This document shows, piece by piece, positions 24,495 to 34,223 of a stretch of DNA of 64,000 nucleotides (position 1 is the stretch's first letter; the number at the start of each line of letters is the position of its first letter). The notes below the pieces were generated by a model. That model had not been told where the DNA came from. It did not search any database and was given only the letters and a program-made list of their open reading frames with translations. The translations under genes were made by a program, and so were the position numbers. This DNA comes from CAZQFV01 sp964613665 (GTDB lineage Bacteria > Chloroflexota > Chloroflexia > DTKN01), in assembly GCA_964613665.1 (NCBI GenBank), contig CAZTIG010000015.1, positions 1 to 64,000 on the forward strand, read 5' to 3'.

Positions 24495-27400
24495 GCGGTA
24501 CTAGACCTCTGAGCGAGTTGTTCCAAGTCAGGTCGCGCTTCTATCGCTCCGTGAACATCATAGCCGACCAGGACGATCCCTATGCCCTGTCCGACTATAT
24601 TGTCTCACCGCTTAGCCGAACAGTGCTGCGACGGATCGGCGATGGTCTGAAACTCGGCTCCCGAGTTCGCGCCTGGTCCATAGTTGGGCCCTATGGTGCC
24701 GGAAAGTCGGCCTTTGCTCTCTTCCTGGCCAAGGTTCTGGGTTACCCGCAAGATGTGGATGCACGCGAGCAACTATGCGCGGTCGATGCCAACCTGTGTG
24801 AGGAGTTGCACAGACAGATCCCAGGGCTGGAAGAAAGTGGCTTCCTTGTTGTCCCCATAGTAGGGAATCGAGAGCCTTTGGCTCTGGCAATACTGCGCGG
24901 CTTGTCAGCATCGCTATCCACTGGTCCTTTGGCAAGAGAATCCACAGAGTTGGTCAAGAGGCTGAATTCGCTCTCGCAGCAGGTCGAGCAGGGTGACTTA
25001 CTACCGGCCTCTGTCTTGTCGGAAGCAGCTGAGAAGGTAGCCCAGACGGTGCGCACAGCCGAGCACAAACCGCTGGGTATGCTCATTGTCCTGGATGAAT
25101 TGGGCAAGCTCCTGGAATACGCGGCTCTCGACCCCGCCCGCGGGGATGTCTTCCTACTTCAGTCGTTGGCTGAACTGGCCGCGCGTAGCGGCGATAACCC
25201 GCTTGGGTTGATCGTCATCTTGCATCAGTCCTTCGAACACTATGCTGCCCGGCTCAGTCCGCCTCAGCAGCGCGAATGGGCCAAGGTGCAAGGCCGGTTC
25301 GAAGAGCTCGGATTCCTGGAATCGCCAGGTGAGCTGTTGCGGCTACTTGGAGAAGCCATTCAGCCCCAGACGCCTCTCGATGGTCTAGATGACGTTGTTG
25401 CGGAGGAAGTTGCCCAGGCCGGGCAGTTGGACCTTTCGCCAAGAGAGATTGAATGGCCCGATGTAGAAGCAACGTTGAGGCGTTGTGCTCCGCTCCATCC
25501 AACGGTCGCCCTTGTGCTCGGCAGGCTATTCCGCAGCCGTCTAGCTCAAAACGAACGCTCGCTGTTCGCTTTTTTGACTTCTGGTGAGCCACATGGGTTC
25601 CAGGATTTTCTGAACCACGCATCGTGGAATGGAGATGGCCACCGCCCCTTTTATCGGCTTGATCAGTTATACGACTATGTCTTGACAGCGATGGGCAGTG
25701 CGCTCTATTCTCTGCCCCAGGGCAAAAAGTGGGCGGAAATCGAAGATGCGCTCGAACGCTTGCCCAAAGCCTGTCTCGCCCTTGATGGCCGCTTGGTCAA
25801 AACAATCGGCATATTGGGTGTGTTAGGTGACCAGCGTCGCCTCAAGGCCTCGCCTAGCGTTCTGGCCTACGCCTTGGCCGACGGGGGCACGGCTGCTGAA
25901 GATATCTACGCTGCGACGCAGCGTTTGTGCGACCTGGGGATAGCGATCTATCGCCAGCACAAGGAAGCCTACAGCCTGTGGGAGGGCAGCGATATTGATC
26001 TGGACGAGCGGTTCCAGAGAGGATTTGACCAGGTCGCCAAGTCCGCGAGTCTGTCTGCGCTCTTGCACGATCGCGGTCAGTTGAAACCCTATCTGGCAAA
26101 GAGACACCTCTATGAAACGGGCACACTGCGGTACTTTATTCCTTGGGTTGCCGGCCTGGATGACCTGGCACGGGTCTGTGAACAGCCTTTTGGCTCAGCT
26201 GACGGAGCTATAGTCTTTGTTATGGGGGACAACGGGGAGTCGATGGACCAGACCATCAGGGCCGTGGTCGAGATATCAGGGCGTCTCCCATCTCCTCGCC
26301 GGGAGCTCTTGCTGTTTGCTATTCCCCGGGATACGCACGCCTTGAGGCAGGCGCTGGAGGAGGTTGCAGGTTGGGAATGGGTGGCCAAGAACACGCCCGA
26401 ATTGGAGGGTGATAGCATAGCTCGCAAAGAGCTGGCTGGTCGCCAGATTGAGGCAGAAAACCGGCTTGGTCGGCTCTGCAGGCTCTGCTTTGAGGGAACG
26501 TCGAGCCATGCGACTTGGGTTTGGGTTCACGCCGGTGAGTTGAGCGAATTCAGAAGTGCCGCTGAGCTGTCTTCAGCCCTATCCACTCTGTGCGACCAAA
26601 TCTACCATGCCGCTCCTATCGTTCGCAATGAGTTGGTGAATCGGCGCGCGCTCTCTTCAGCCGCTGCTGCCGCACGCCGCAATCTGATCGAGCGCATGCT
26701 TACTCGCGCCCGTGAGCCGCGATTGGGAATCGTTGGTTTTCCTCCAGAACTCAGCATGTACCGATCCGTACTGGAATCCAGCGGTTTGCACCATCAGTCT
26801 GGGGCCAATTGGGAATTCGGGCCTACCGAGACAGAGGATCCAGGCAAGGTAGCTAGCCTATGGCAAGGGATTGATGCCTTCCTTGATTCCACTGAGAACA
26901 ACAAGCGCTGTGTAAGCCAGCTTTTCGAAATGCTAAGACAGCCGCCCTACGGCATCAAGGACGGCTTGCTGCCCATATACTCTGCCGCCGCAATACTACA
27001 TTGGGAGGCCGAGACTGCTCTCTACGAAAGTGGCACCTTCATCCCGAATGTCGAAATCGCCGTGTTTGAGCGCCTCATCAAAGTTCCGGAGAGATTCTAT
27101 GTCCAGCGCTACCGCTTGGGTGGCGCTAGATCCTATCTGTTCGAACAATACTCGGCTTTGCTGGGAAAAGGCCAGCCGCCGTTAGACCGGACAACTCTGC
27201 TGAGCGCGGTTCGCCCCATCCTTGCCTTTGTCCGCCAGTTGCCACCCTACACCCATCTGACCCACGCCCTCAGCCCTCAAGCGATCGCAGTCCGCGAAGC
27301 GGTTGTGTCTGCGCAGGAACCGCACCGCCTGCTTTTCGATGACCTTCCCAAGGCAGTAGGGATCGATGCCAGGCAGGTCAATGCCGATTCGGGGGCAGCA

Positions 27401-28024
27401 CAAGCCTTCTTCGCGGCCCTGAGAGATGCCTTGTTGGAGCTGCAGCGTGCCTATGATGAGCTGTTGATGGCTGTGCAGGGGGAGCTATTTGAGGCTATGC
27501 GATTCCCCGAGGGAATGGACGCGGCCCGGCAGGAAGTAGCACGGCGCGCTATGATCCTACGAGAGTACGTGTCTGACCTGCGGCTCAAAGCGTTTGTCTT
27601 GCGACTGGCCGATACCAACTTACCTGAGCGGGAGTGGCTGGAATCGGTTGCTTCGTGCTTGGCCAACAAGCCGCCCAAGCAGTGGAGCGATCACGATCGC
27701 CTTCGTTACCAGACTGAATTGGCTGAGCTGTGTGGTCGATTCAGACGGGTGGAGGAGATCGCTGTTGAGGCGCTAGGAATGGGCGGGCTTACCGAAGGTG
27801 CATCGCTGATTCGTCTTGGCGTTACACTCGCGTCCGGCGAAGAGCGGCGCGAAATCGTCAGCGTTCTGCCAGAGGAGGCGGCTAGTGTGCGGTGGGTGAC
27901 CGATGAGCTTGAGGCTACTTTGCGCTGTTCGGGGAGACCAACGCGCCTCAACCTGGCAGTCATCGCGGAGCTTGTCGCCCGGATCTGCGGCTTATTGGCG
28001 ACAAAGGAGGGAAGCGACCGATGA
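24491..28024 (+). CDS. Large P-loop ATPase (1,177 aa), BREX/Dnd-like
   Basis: Walker A is GPYGAGKSAF near 66-75 and Walker B is MLIVLDELGKLL near 197-208 (LDE). The N-terminus reads YRSVNIIADQDDPYALSDYIVSPL, as in large defence ATPases that dock to their partner proteins. The remaining roughly 900 residues are mostly helical with no recognised catalytic motif. Overlapping ATGA junctions on both sides (24491 and 28021) tie it to the DUF4007 and PAPS-reductase genes. It could be the motor or scaffold that the PAPS-reductase-like subunit needs. It is distinct from the BrxC-like ATPase at 30183; two such ATPases in one operon is notable. Confidence 0.85.
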   Translation: MSGTRPLSELFQVRSRFYRSVNIIADQDDPYALSDYIVSPLSRTVLRRIGDGLKLGSRVRAWSIVGPYGAGKSAFALFLAKVLGYPQDVDAREQLCAVDANLCEELHRQIPGLEESGFLVVPIVGNREPLALAILRGLSASLSTGPLARESTELVKRLNSLSQQVEQGDLLPASVLSEAAEKVAQTVRTAEHKPLGMLIVLDELGKLLEYAALDPARGDVFLLQSLAELAARSGDNPLGLIVILHQSFEHYAARLSPPQQREWAKVQGRFEELGFLESPGELLRLLGEAIQPQTPLDGLDDVVAEEVAQAGQLDLSPREIEWPDVEATLRRCAPLHPTVALVLGRLFRSRLAQNERSLFAFLTSGEPHGFQDFLNHASWNGDGHRPFYRLDQLYDYVLTAMGSALYSLPQGKKWAEIEDALERLPKACLALDGRLVKTIGILGVLGDQRRLKASPSVLAYALADGGTAAEDIYAATQRLCDLGIAIYRQHKEAYSLWEGSDIDLDERFQRGFDQVAKSASLSALLHDRGQLKPYLAKRHLYETGTLRYFIPWVAGLDDLARVCEQPFGSADGAIVFVMGDNGESMDQTIRAVVEISGRLPSPRRELLLFAIPRDTHALRQALEEVAGWEWVAKNTPELEGDSIARKELAGRQIEAENRLGRLCRLCFEGTSSHATWVWVHAGELSEFRSAAELSSALSTLCDQIYHAAPIVRNELVNRRALSSAAAAARRNLIERMLTRAREPRLGIVGFPPELSMYRSVLESSGLHHQSGANWEFGPTETEDPGKVASLWQGIDAFLDSTENNKRCVSQLFEMLRQPPYGIKDGLLPIYSAAAILHWEAETALYESGTFIPNVEIAVFERLIKVPERFYVQRYRLGGARSYLFEQYSALLGKGQPPLDRTTLLSAVRPILAFVRQLPPYTHLTHALSPQAIAVREAVVSAQEPHRLLFDDLPKAVGIDARQVNADSGAAQAFFAALRDALLELQRAYDELLMAVQGELFEAMRFPEGMDAARQEVARRAMILREYVSDLRLKAFVLRLADTNLPEREWLESVASCLANKPPKQWSDHDRLRYQTELAELCGRFRRVEEIAVEALGMGGLTEGASLIRLGVTLASGEERREIVSVLPEEAASVRWVTDELEATLRCSGRPTRLNLAVIAELVARICGLLATKEGSDR

Positions 28025-28830
28025 GTGGCACGAGGGTGCGCCATATTCTGAGCCTCTCTGGCGGCAAGGACAGCACTGCATTGGCTATCTATCTCCGGGA
28101 TCGCATACCTGACCTGGAGTATGTCTTCTGCGATACAGAAAAGGAACTGCCCGAAACGTACGAGTACCTGGCGCGGGTAGAAGCGTACCTCGGACGGCAG
28201 ATATTGCGGTTGAAGCACGACGGACGGGATTTTGATCACCACCTGATCGTTCGGCGCGGTTTTCTGCCATCGCCCCGCAACCGTTGGTGTACCGAGCATC
28301 TGAAGCTCAAACCGTTTGAGGCGTTTGTCGCCGACGATCAGGTGTTCAACTACATTGGCATCAGAGCTGATGAAGATCGAGAGGGTTACATCTCTCACAA
28401 GCCCAATATCACGGCTGTCTACCCATTCGTGGAGGCAGGAATCGTGAGATCGGATGTGTTTCGTATGCTTGAGAGCTCTGGACTAGGGCTACCCGGCTAC
28501 TATCGGTGGAGGTCGCGTTCAGGCTGCTACTTCTGTTTCTTTCAGCAGAGGATTGAATGGGTTGGCCTACTAGAGAACCATCCTGACCTCTTCGAGAAGG
28601 CAAAAGGCTATGAAAGGTATGCTTCTGACGGATCATCAGTCTATACCTGGACCCAGCGCGAAAGCCTGGAGGAACTTGCACGTCCGGAGCGAGTGGCCCA
28701 GATAAAACAAGATCATGCTCGTTCGATGGGAGCGGAAGCGAGCAGATCCCCAAACCGGCGGCTGATGGAGGTATTTGAGGACTTGACGGAAGATACTTGG
28801 GAAAAGGCTTGTCTGATATGCAACCTCTAA
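28021..28830 (+). CDS. PAPS reductase-family protein (BrxP/DndC-like)
   Basis: 269 residues. The PP-loop SLSGGKDST near 11-19 binds ATP or an adenylated intermediate. FCDTEKELPETYEYL and NRWCTEHLKLKP follow the order seen in PAPS reductases and in DndC-type proteins that insert sulfur into DNA backbones. SGCYFCFFQQ near 165 could ligate a metal or iron-sulfur centre with Cys93 or other cysteines. In BREX type 4 the methyltransferase is replaced by a PAPS-reductase protein, BrxP (known classification). No cysteine desulfurase is encoded nearby, so a sulfur donor, if used, must come from elsewhere. It overlaps the previous gene by ATGA and the next by 13 bases. Confidence 0.88.
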   Translation: MSGTRVRHILSLSGGKDSTALAIYLRDRIPDLEYVFCDTEKELPETYEYLARVEAYLGRQILRLKHDGRDFDHHLIVRRGFLPSPRNRWCTEHLKLKPFEAFVADDQVFNYIGIRADEDREGYISHKPNITAVYPFVEAGIVRSDVFRMLESSGLGLPGYYRWRSRSGCYFCFFQQRIEWVGLLENHPDLFEKAKGYERYASDGSSVYTWTQRESLEELARPERVAQIKQDHARSMGAEASRSPNRRLMEVFEDLTEDTWEKACLICNL

Positions 28831-29672
28831 ATAGCAACGAGGATACCCACTTTTACATTGACAATGCGCCACCCGAGGAGGTCGCTTGGACACTCCGTGT
28901 TTTGTCACACGCCGAGGGGCTAGCACCCCAGATGATAGCGGACAAACTGTACGCCGAATATGGGTTTAGAATGCAGCAAGACAAGACCTATTCACCGCGG
29001 CGCCTCTTTGACTTAGGGCTGGCAGAACAGGCCGGTACCGGCACGAGGCTACGATACAACCTCTCGAGCCTGGGGTCCAGATTGCAGGAAATGCTGTTCC
29101 TCGACCAGGAGCTGTACGCGGACCTAATGCATTTCCTTCACTACTCAAGGTACGATGAGAGGCCTGAGACTCGGAAGTACTTGTGGAGCTACCGTTGCTG
29201 TTGTGAGATTGTCTGGGCGGAAGGGCGGGCAGTGCCTACGCAGGAGCTCGCAGCAAATGTGCAGACCCTCATGAGAGACAGATTCTCCTACCTAGATTTC
29301 GGTGCACGAACTGGTGCTCGATTTGACGGCAGTGCAGCCGGTCGCTTCTATGGGTGGATTCGGGAATTGATGCCGCAACCTTTTGTGAACCAGAACAACG
29401 CACCGCTCAACAGACGAACAGTATCACACTACGAACTGGCCTTGCTTGGTCTGGACTATATCTACCGCTCACGGGGCTACCGATACGGTGATCCTGTTGT
29501 GCTTGATGATAGCCTGTTGGCCGATGTGGCCTGCGTGTTCTTTCTCGAACCCCAATGCTGCCGAACTCTTCTCGACCTGGCTGCTAAGGTGACCCGGACA
29601 GTCGTTCTGCATGACACCTTCGCCGGCACCTCGGTGAACCTGGTGTCGCCCTACGGCATCGAGGACATATAG
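28818..29672 (+). CDS. Uncharacterised operon protein, possible winged-helix N-terminus
   Basis: 284 residues from the ATG at 28818, overlapping the PAPS-reductase stop by 13 bases; a TTG at 28797 is an alternative. Residues about 15-75 look like a winged helix (EVAWTLRVLSHAEGLAPQMIADKL, then LFDLGLAEQ). The rest is helical with RYDERPETRKYLW and SYRCCCEIVW. I do not recognise it. A link to DNA recognition or specificity is plausible because the operon lacks a visible specificity subunit, but this is inference from position only. Confidence 0.75.
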   Translation: MQPLNSNEDTHFYIDNAPPEEVAWTLRVLSHAEGLAPQMIADKLYAEYGFRMQQDKTYSPRRLFDLGLAEQAGTGTRLRYNLSSLGSRLQEMLFLDQELYADLMHFLHYSRYDERPETRKYLWSYRCCCEIVWAEGRAVPTQELAANVQTLMRDRFSYLDFGARTGARFDGSAAGRFYGWIRELMPQPFVNQNNAPLNRRTVSHYELALLGLDYIYRSRGYRYGDPVVLDDSLLADVACVFFLEPQCCRTLLDLAAKVTRTVVLHDTFAGTSVNLVSPYGIEDI

Positions 29673-29683
29673 GACATCAGCCC

Positions 29684-30193
29684 ATGAGCCTCTACATCCA
29701 TTGGATGAACCTGATCAAAGAGAAGGCGACGTCAGACTGGCTTACGGACGGCCAGCGCGCGGCGTATGATCCTATCGTCAGCCGGTGGGCCACCAGCGCC
29801 TTCATCAACCTCTGTGGTCCACAAGGGTGTGGCAAATCATTCGTGGCCCGCCTTCTGGCGAAGGAGCACGGCTACACATATACTCACGACCTGCAGTCAG
29901 CCCCGCCCAACACGGGGAACGTGGTTGTCGATGATGGCGGATACGTGCGCCTGATGCGCGCTACGGCCCAAGTCTTGGGCATTGGGCGTGTGATCGTGGT
30001 CACTCAGATCCCTGTGAAAGACCCCATGCCGCGCGCCGAGATTCGGCTGACCGAACGCGATGTGCGGCAGTTCCTGCACAACCTCTATACCCACTGCGGA
30101 ATCGAGTTCGTCGCCAGTAACCCCGTAGGCACAAATCTGGCGCAGATACTGAGAGCGGAAGTGATCGCCAGAGGAGGACACGATGTCGATTGA
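29684..30193 (+). CDS. Small P-loop NTPase, BrxF-like in size
   Basis: 169 residues with Walker A INLCGPQGCGKSF near 44-55 and a possible Walker B NVVVDDGG near 85. BREX type 3 loci carry a small P-loop protein, BrxF, of similar length; this may be its counterpart, though I cannot confirm homology. It overlaps the BrxC/BrxD-like gene by 11 bases, so the two are translated together. It lacks a helicase or nuclease motif. Confidence 0.7.
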   Translation: MSLYIHWMNLIKEKATSDWLTDGQRAAYDPIVSRWATSAFINLCGPQGCGKSFVARLLAKEHGYTYTHDLQSAPPNTGNVVVDDGGYVRLMRATAQVLGIGRVIVVTQIPVKDPMPRAEIRLTERDVRQFLHNLYTHCGIEFVASNPVGTNLAQILRAEVIARGGHDVD

Positions 30194-33100
30194 GGATCTG
30201 GATGTCATCCTGAAAAAAGACCCGATCATCACCACCTTTCCTGTCTCGGTGTTTCAGACCGAACCGCAGACGGTAGAGCAGTCTTACCTGACCCATGCCA
30301 AAACCCACTTGAGCCTGGGTGACACCGAGAAGCACGTCGATACTATATTCAGATGGGTGAGCGGACAGAACAAAGGCGCATTCATCGGCGCAGTCGAGGG
30401 CAACTATGGAGAGGGCAAAACGAGCTTTCTGGTGCACGTATGGGCCAAGAGCCAGGAGCGCCGCGTCTTCACTGTGCCACCGTTCGAGTGGATCACCCTC
30501 GCCGACGGCGTAGATGCTATAGGCGCGTGGCTGGCATACATCCTCGGCAGGGAGCATCCAGCGCAGGCCAAAAAGGCCAAACGCCTGCACGAGGAGTACA
30601 GGCGGAAGAGCCTGGAAGATGTTGCCCGGGAGACGGCCAAGCAGACTGGTGGGGACTATGAGACCATCCTGGCCGCTCTAAGGTATCGTGAGGAGCAGGG
30701 CGATCGCCTGACAGAAACGACTCCGGAGCGGTTTCTGGACCTCTGTGCGCAGTTCAGCGAGCTGGTGAAAGAGGTTGGATACCAAGGGCTATTGGTGGTG
30801 CTCGATGAGCCCGAGGTTGCTGCAAGAGAGATGGGAAAGGAAGCGCTTGCCGACGTGTTGTTCAGACTGGCCAACCTGCTGCACGAGCGGCAAGGCCAGT
30901 ACGGCGTGCTGGTGTCGATGCCCACCAACTTCCTGGCTGACATCGCTAGACGGTATCCAGCGCTCACAGCCCGGCTCCAGGCTCGTGGGTGCTTTCCGCG
31001 GCTCCGCGACGTCTATGGCCCCGACTTCGCGCTAGACCTATGGCAGCGGTACGTGACCGAGTTTGACCTCGGGGAACAGGGTAGGCGTATCGTGTCGCCC
31101 TTGGCGCTGCAAGCGATCGGTCAACTAGGATCGTCCGAGCGTTCGGACCTGTCGTACGGGCCGCGCACGGTGGTTTCGGCCTTCAGCCGCATGGTGTATC
31201 GGTTCCGTGAGACGGGGAAGACCTACGAGCCCCAGGACTTGGTCCAGGACTGTCTGGACGAGGAGATCATGGCTCAGCTGGACTACCGGACCAAGGTGCG
31301 CGAGTTGCTGCAGTCACCCGAGGTAACGGAGCCCACTCAGGATGCTGTGCTCCTGTTGGCCGGCTTCCCAGGTGGGCTGAAGGTCGATATCGCGCAACAG
31401 CTGGGAATGGAGAAAACCCTCAGAGATATGGCGCGCCGAGGCACCCTGGTGTACAAGACTGCTACAACCTTTGGTCTACATGGTCTCCGGAGGGAAGGAG
31501 CGGTTCAGGCCGATCCTCTCAGCGCGGCGATCCTGGAGATCGAGGGCGAGTTTGCCCCCAACCGTGCCACCTTCGGACACACAGTAGCGGCCTTTAGGGA
31601 TCACGTGATCCCTCTGCTGTTTGAGCCGCGCAAAGGCCAGCAGCTTGTGGGCTGGGATCAGGTCTGTCCATGGACCAAGCAGGGGATAGACACGTGGGTA
31701 GGCACCTTCGTGGGAGCGTTTCTCCAAACGCAGAAGCACTACCCCAAGCGAGCGGCGTTGACGGTCATCGGCTCGGTCGGCGAGCTGCCGGGCGACATCG
31801 ACGTACCGGAACTACCTGTGGGCTCGGGTCCCCAGGAATATGATGCGGTCTTTCACTTCCAGTTGAGATGGAACACGGAGCAGCAAGTCCCTCAGAAGAG
31901 GCTTGTCGTCCACCCGGGTGACCCGGCTCAGCACAAGTTCGGTTACGTGGGCGTCGTGATCGACCTGCTGCAGGGTAGCAGCGCCCCGCCAGCATTGCTC
32001 GACCTAGTCGAGACCGAGAGCTTGACGCCGCTGTGGTTGCTCAACCTTGTCCACCACATGGATCAGGAGACGCTGCCAAAGGAGTTCGATGCCCCTTGGC
32101 AGGCGATGCGCCAGACTATGCTGCGCGACATGATTCCTCTCTTCTTTGGAGAGGACCTGGGCACCCAAGCGGCAGACGAGATCGGCCAGTCGGTGCCGGG
32201 GTCGGGCCTGAGCCTGCTCGGGAGCCTGTTCCAGAGGATCCTGTTGGCCCGGTATCCGAAGTACTCGACGCTGATCTGCTCTCCGCACTGGCAGGAGCGA
32301 GTAGCGGCCTACGTCCGAGCACTGAAAAGCAGCGATATTCCTCTCGCCTGCAAGCGTGGGCGGGAAGAGTGGAAAGCAGAGGGTGAGGTTGGCCCGAAAG
32401 CCTTTGGGACGAGCCGCATGAACTTGTCGAATGCATTCGAGGGCTTGGAGAACCTTGTGGTGATTTCATCCGCTGGCCGCACGGCTCCACTCGAGGTGCA
32501 GTTCCGCATGCATCCGCTGGAGCAAACCATTGCCGATGTGATCTGTCTGGAGCGGTCCGAGCCGCAAAGAAAGCTGAAGATCGATGGCAAGGAATGCTGG
32601 TGGATTCCTGTAGATGACCTCATGCCGATCATCCTGACCAGTGGGTATACGGTTGAGGAGTTGGCCAAGGTCGTAGAGATCGGGAGTGCGCGAGGCACCT
32701 TCAATGTTACCACACAGCGAGGGGAGCGCATCCTCTACTGCAAACCTATCGACCCTGATCAGATGAGGCGGAAGCTTCAGGATAAACTGGAGGATCTCAC
32801 CAGGGAGATCGCCGAGTTCAGCAAACTGCCCGAGTTTCACAGCCGGTTCGATGCCGAGGATATCGCCAGGCAGATTGCCGCAGTGCAGGACGAGACAGAA
32901 TACGAGCGGCTGGCCACTCGCCTGAACAAGGAGTTTGAGCAACTCCACCAAAGATTGCCTGGTTCCTTTGACCGGCTTCAAGAAGGGTTGCGGATTACCC
33001 GCAGCGACGTGGTCCAGGCAGCCGGGCAACTCGCCAGTTCGCGCGAGGTAGCGAGCCTCAATACCATCCCCTCAGGCAAGTCGGCCTGGGTTGCCAGCCT

Positions 33101-34220
33101 TGGTCGTCACATTGTTGGCAACCTGAAGCCGACAGTGGAAGAGATGCGTACGGAAGGCACGGCCCTCATCAAAGAGCTGGATGGATACCAGACGCGGTAC
33201 AAGTACCAGGGCCAGTTGTATCCAGTGAACAACATCGCCCTGTTGGTTGAGGGAACTTCTAGAGCGGCAGATGCAAAAGCGCGGGCGAAGCAGTTCATTG
33301 ACCGCACGCGGGATGTGATGATTAACCTGCGAGACTACGAGGAGTGGCTGAGCCTGCTGCGGCGCTCCGACCAGGTCTACGAAGCGCTGCTACAACTCCA
33401 AGCCAGGGAGCTGGACCGCGCTGCTACAGCCGGCCTCCTAGCCGAGTACGACAGGTTCTGCCAGGACGTCTCCGACCATCTCGAGGTCCGGAATGTGTCT
33501 GGCCTGAATGCGCACAAGCAGTTCTCAGCAAACCTGGACGACATCGAGAAGGAGCGGCAAGTCTATCTCGGTCAGATCAAATCGGAGTTTGACCAGCGTA
33601 AGGAGGCTGTCAACCGCTTCCTCGCGGCGCTCAAGTTGGACCGTCGGGTGACCACCGCCTTCAACCCAAGCAGCAGCGAAGCCTGCTACCAGGAGATGTT
33701 CGAGCAGGGCGCGACGCACATCCGCGAGGCAGCCATCGACCGGTCTCTTCTGGAGATCGAGGCCCACGAACGAGAGCTGCTGTACGCCCGAGACATCCTC
33801 GCCTGTGTGGAACAGGAGCAAGCAGCGCCGCTACTCACGCGCCTGGAAACGGCGCGGGGTAGCCTGAAGTCGGTCGATGCTCGGGTTACACCAGCGTGGC
33901 TGCAGGGGGTGACCGAGGAGGCCTCGGCGGACGAGCGGACTGGCATTGTGCAGGCAGTTGATGAAGCGCTGGATGTTGTCCGCGCAGCACGCGTCTTGGT
34001 CAAGGGGGCAACTCGGACGGCGCCTCCAGCAGAGGGGCGGGCCAAGGCTATGTACGACCTGATCGTCGAGAGCGGCAGCCTGGACCTCAAGGCAATTGTC
34101 CTGCGCATGATGTCGGGTTCCGAAAGCGCGTCTCATGTGCTGGACGAGTCACTGGCAAGCCTGGCCGACCTCTTCCGCTCCAATTGCATCCAGATCCGGG
34201 TGGAGCGACGGCGGGACTAA
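30183..34220 (+). CDS. BrxC/BrxD-like ATPase
   Basis: 1,345 residues with AGGAGG upstream. Walker A EGNYGEGKTSF near 72-82 and Walker B LLVVLDEPE near 203-211 match the GxxGxGK(T/S) and LDE pattern of BREX ATPases, and the following line (LANLLHERQGQYGVLVSMP) fits the DUF2791/BrxD-type layout. The C-terminal 500 residues are long helical coils, suggesting oligomerisation or DNA clamping. BrxC/PglY is the one ATPase conserved in all BREX types. It is followed three bases later by the PglZ-like gene. Whether it is closer to BrxC or BrxD needs a profile search. Confidence 0.85.
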   Translation: MSIEDLDVILKKDPIITTFPVSVFQTEPQTVEQSYLTHAKTHLSLGDTEKHVDTIFRWVSGQNKGAFIGAVEGNYGEGKTSFLVHVWAKSQERRVFTVPPFEWITLADGVDAIGAWLAYILGREHPAQAKKAKRLHEEYRRKSLEDVARETAKQTGGDYETILAALRYREEQGDRLTETTPERFLDLCAQFSELVKEVGYQGLLVVLDEPEVAAREMGKEALADVLFRLANLLHERQGQYGVLVSMPTNFLADIARRYPALTARLQARGCFPRLRDVYGPDFALDLWQRYVTEFDLGEQGRRIVSPLALQAIGQLGSSERSDLSYGPRTVVSAFSRMVYRFRETGKTYEPQDLVQDCLDEEIMAQLDYRTKVRELLQSPEVTEPTQDAVLLLAGFPGGLKVDIAQQLGMEKTLRDMARRGTLVYKTATTFGLHGLRREGAVQADPLSAAILEIEGEFAPNRATFGHTVAAFRDHVIPLLFEPRKGQQLVGWDQVCPWTKQGIDTWVGTFVGAFLQTQKHYPKRAALTVIGSVGELPGDIDVPELPVGSGPQEYDAVFHFQLRWNTEQQVPQKRLVVHPGDPAQHKFGYVGVVIDLLQGSSAPPALLDLVETESLTPLWLLNLVHHMDQETLPKEFDAPWQAMRQTMLRDMIPLFFGEDLGTQAADEIGQSVPGSGLSLLGSLFQRILLARYPKYSTLICSPHWQERVAAYVRALKSSDIPLACKRGREEWKAEGEVGPKAFGTSRMNLSNAFEGLENLVVISSAGRTAPLEVQFRMHPLEQTIADVICLERSEPQRKLKIDGKECWWIPVDDLMPIILTSGYTVEELAKVVEIGSARGTFNVTTQRGERILYCKPIDPDQMRRKLQDKLEDLTREIAEFSKLPEFHSRFDAEDIARQIAAVQDETEYERLATRLNKEFEQLHQRLPGSFDRLQEGLRITRSDVVQAAGQLASSREVASLNTIPSGKSAWVASLGRHIVGNLKPTVEEMRTEGTALIKELDGYQTRYKYQGQLYPVNNIALLVEGTSRAADAKARAKQFIDRTRDVMINLRDYEEWLSLLRRSDQVYEALLQLQARELDRAATAGLLAEYDRFCQDVSDHLEVRNVSGLNAHKQFSANLDDIEKERQVYLGQIKSEFDQRKEAVNRFLAALKLDRRVTTAFNPSSSEACYQEMFEQGATHIREAAIDRSLLEIEAHERELLYARDILACVEQEQAAPLLTRLETARGSLKSVDARVTPAWLQGVTEEASADERTGIVQAVDEALDVVRAARVLVKGATRTAPPAEGRAKAMYDLIVESGSLDLKAIVLRMMSGSESASHVLDESLASLADLFRSNCIQIRVERRRD

Positions 34221-34223
34221 CCT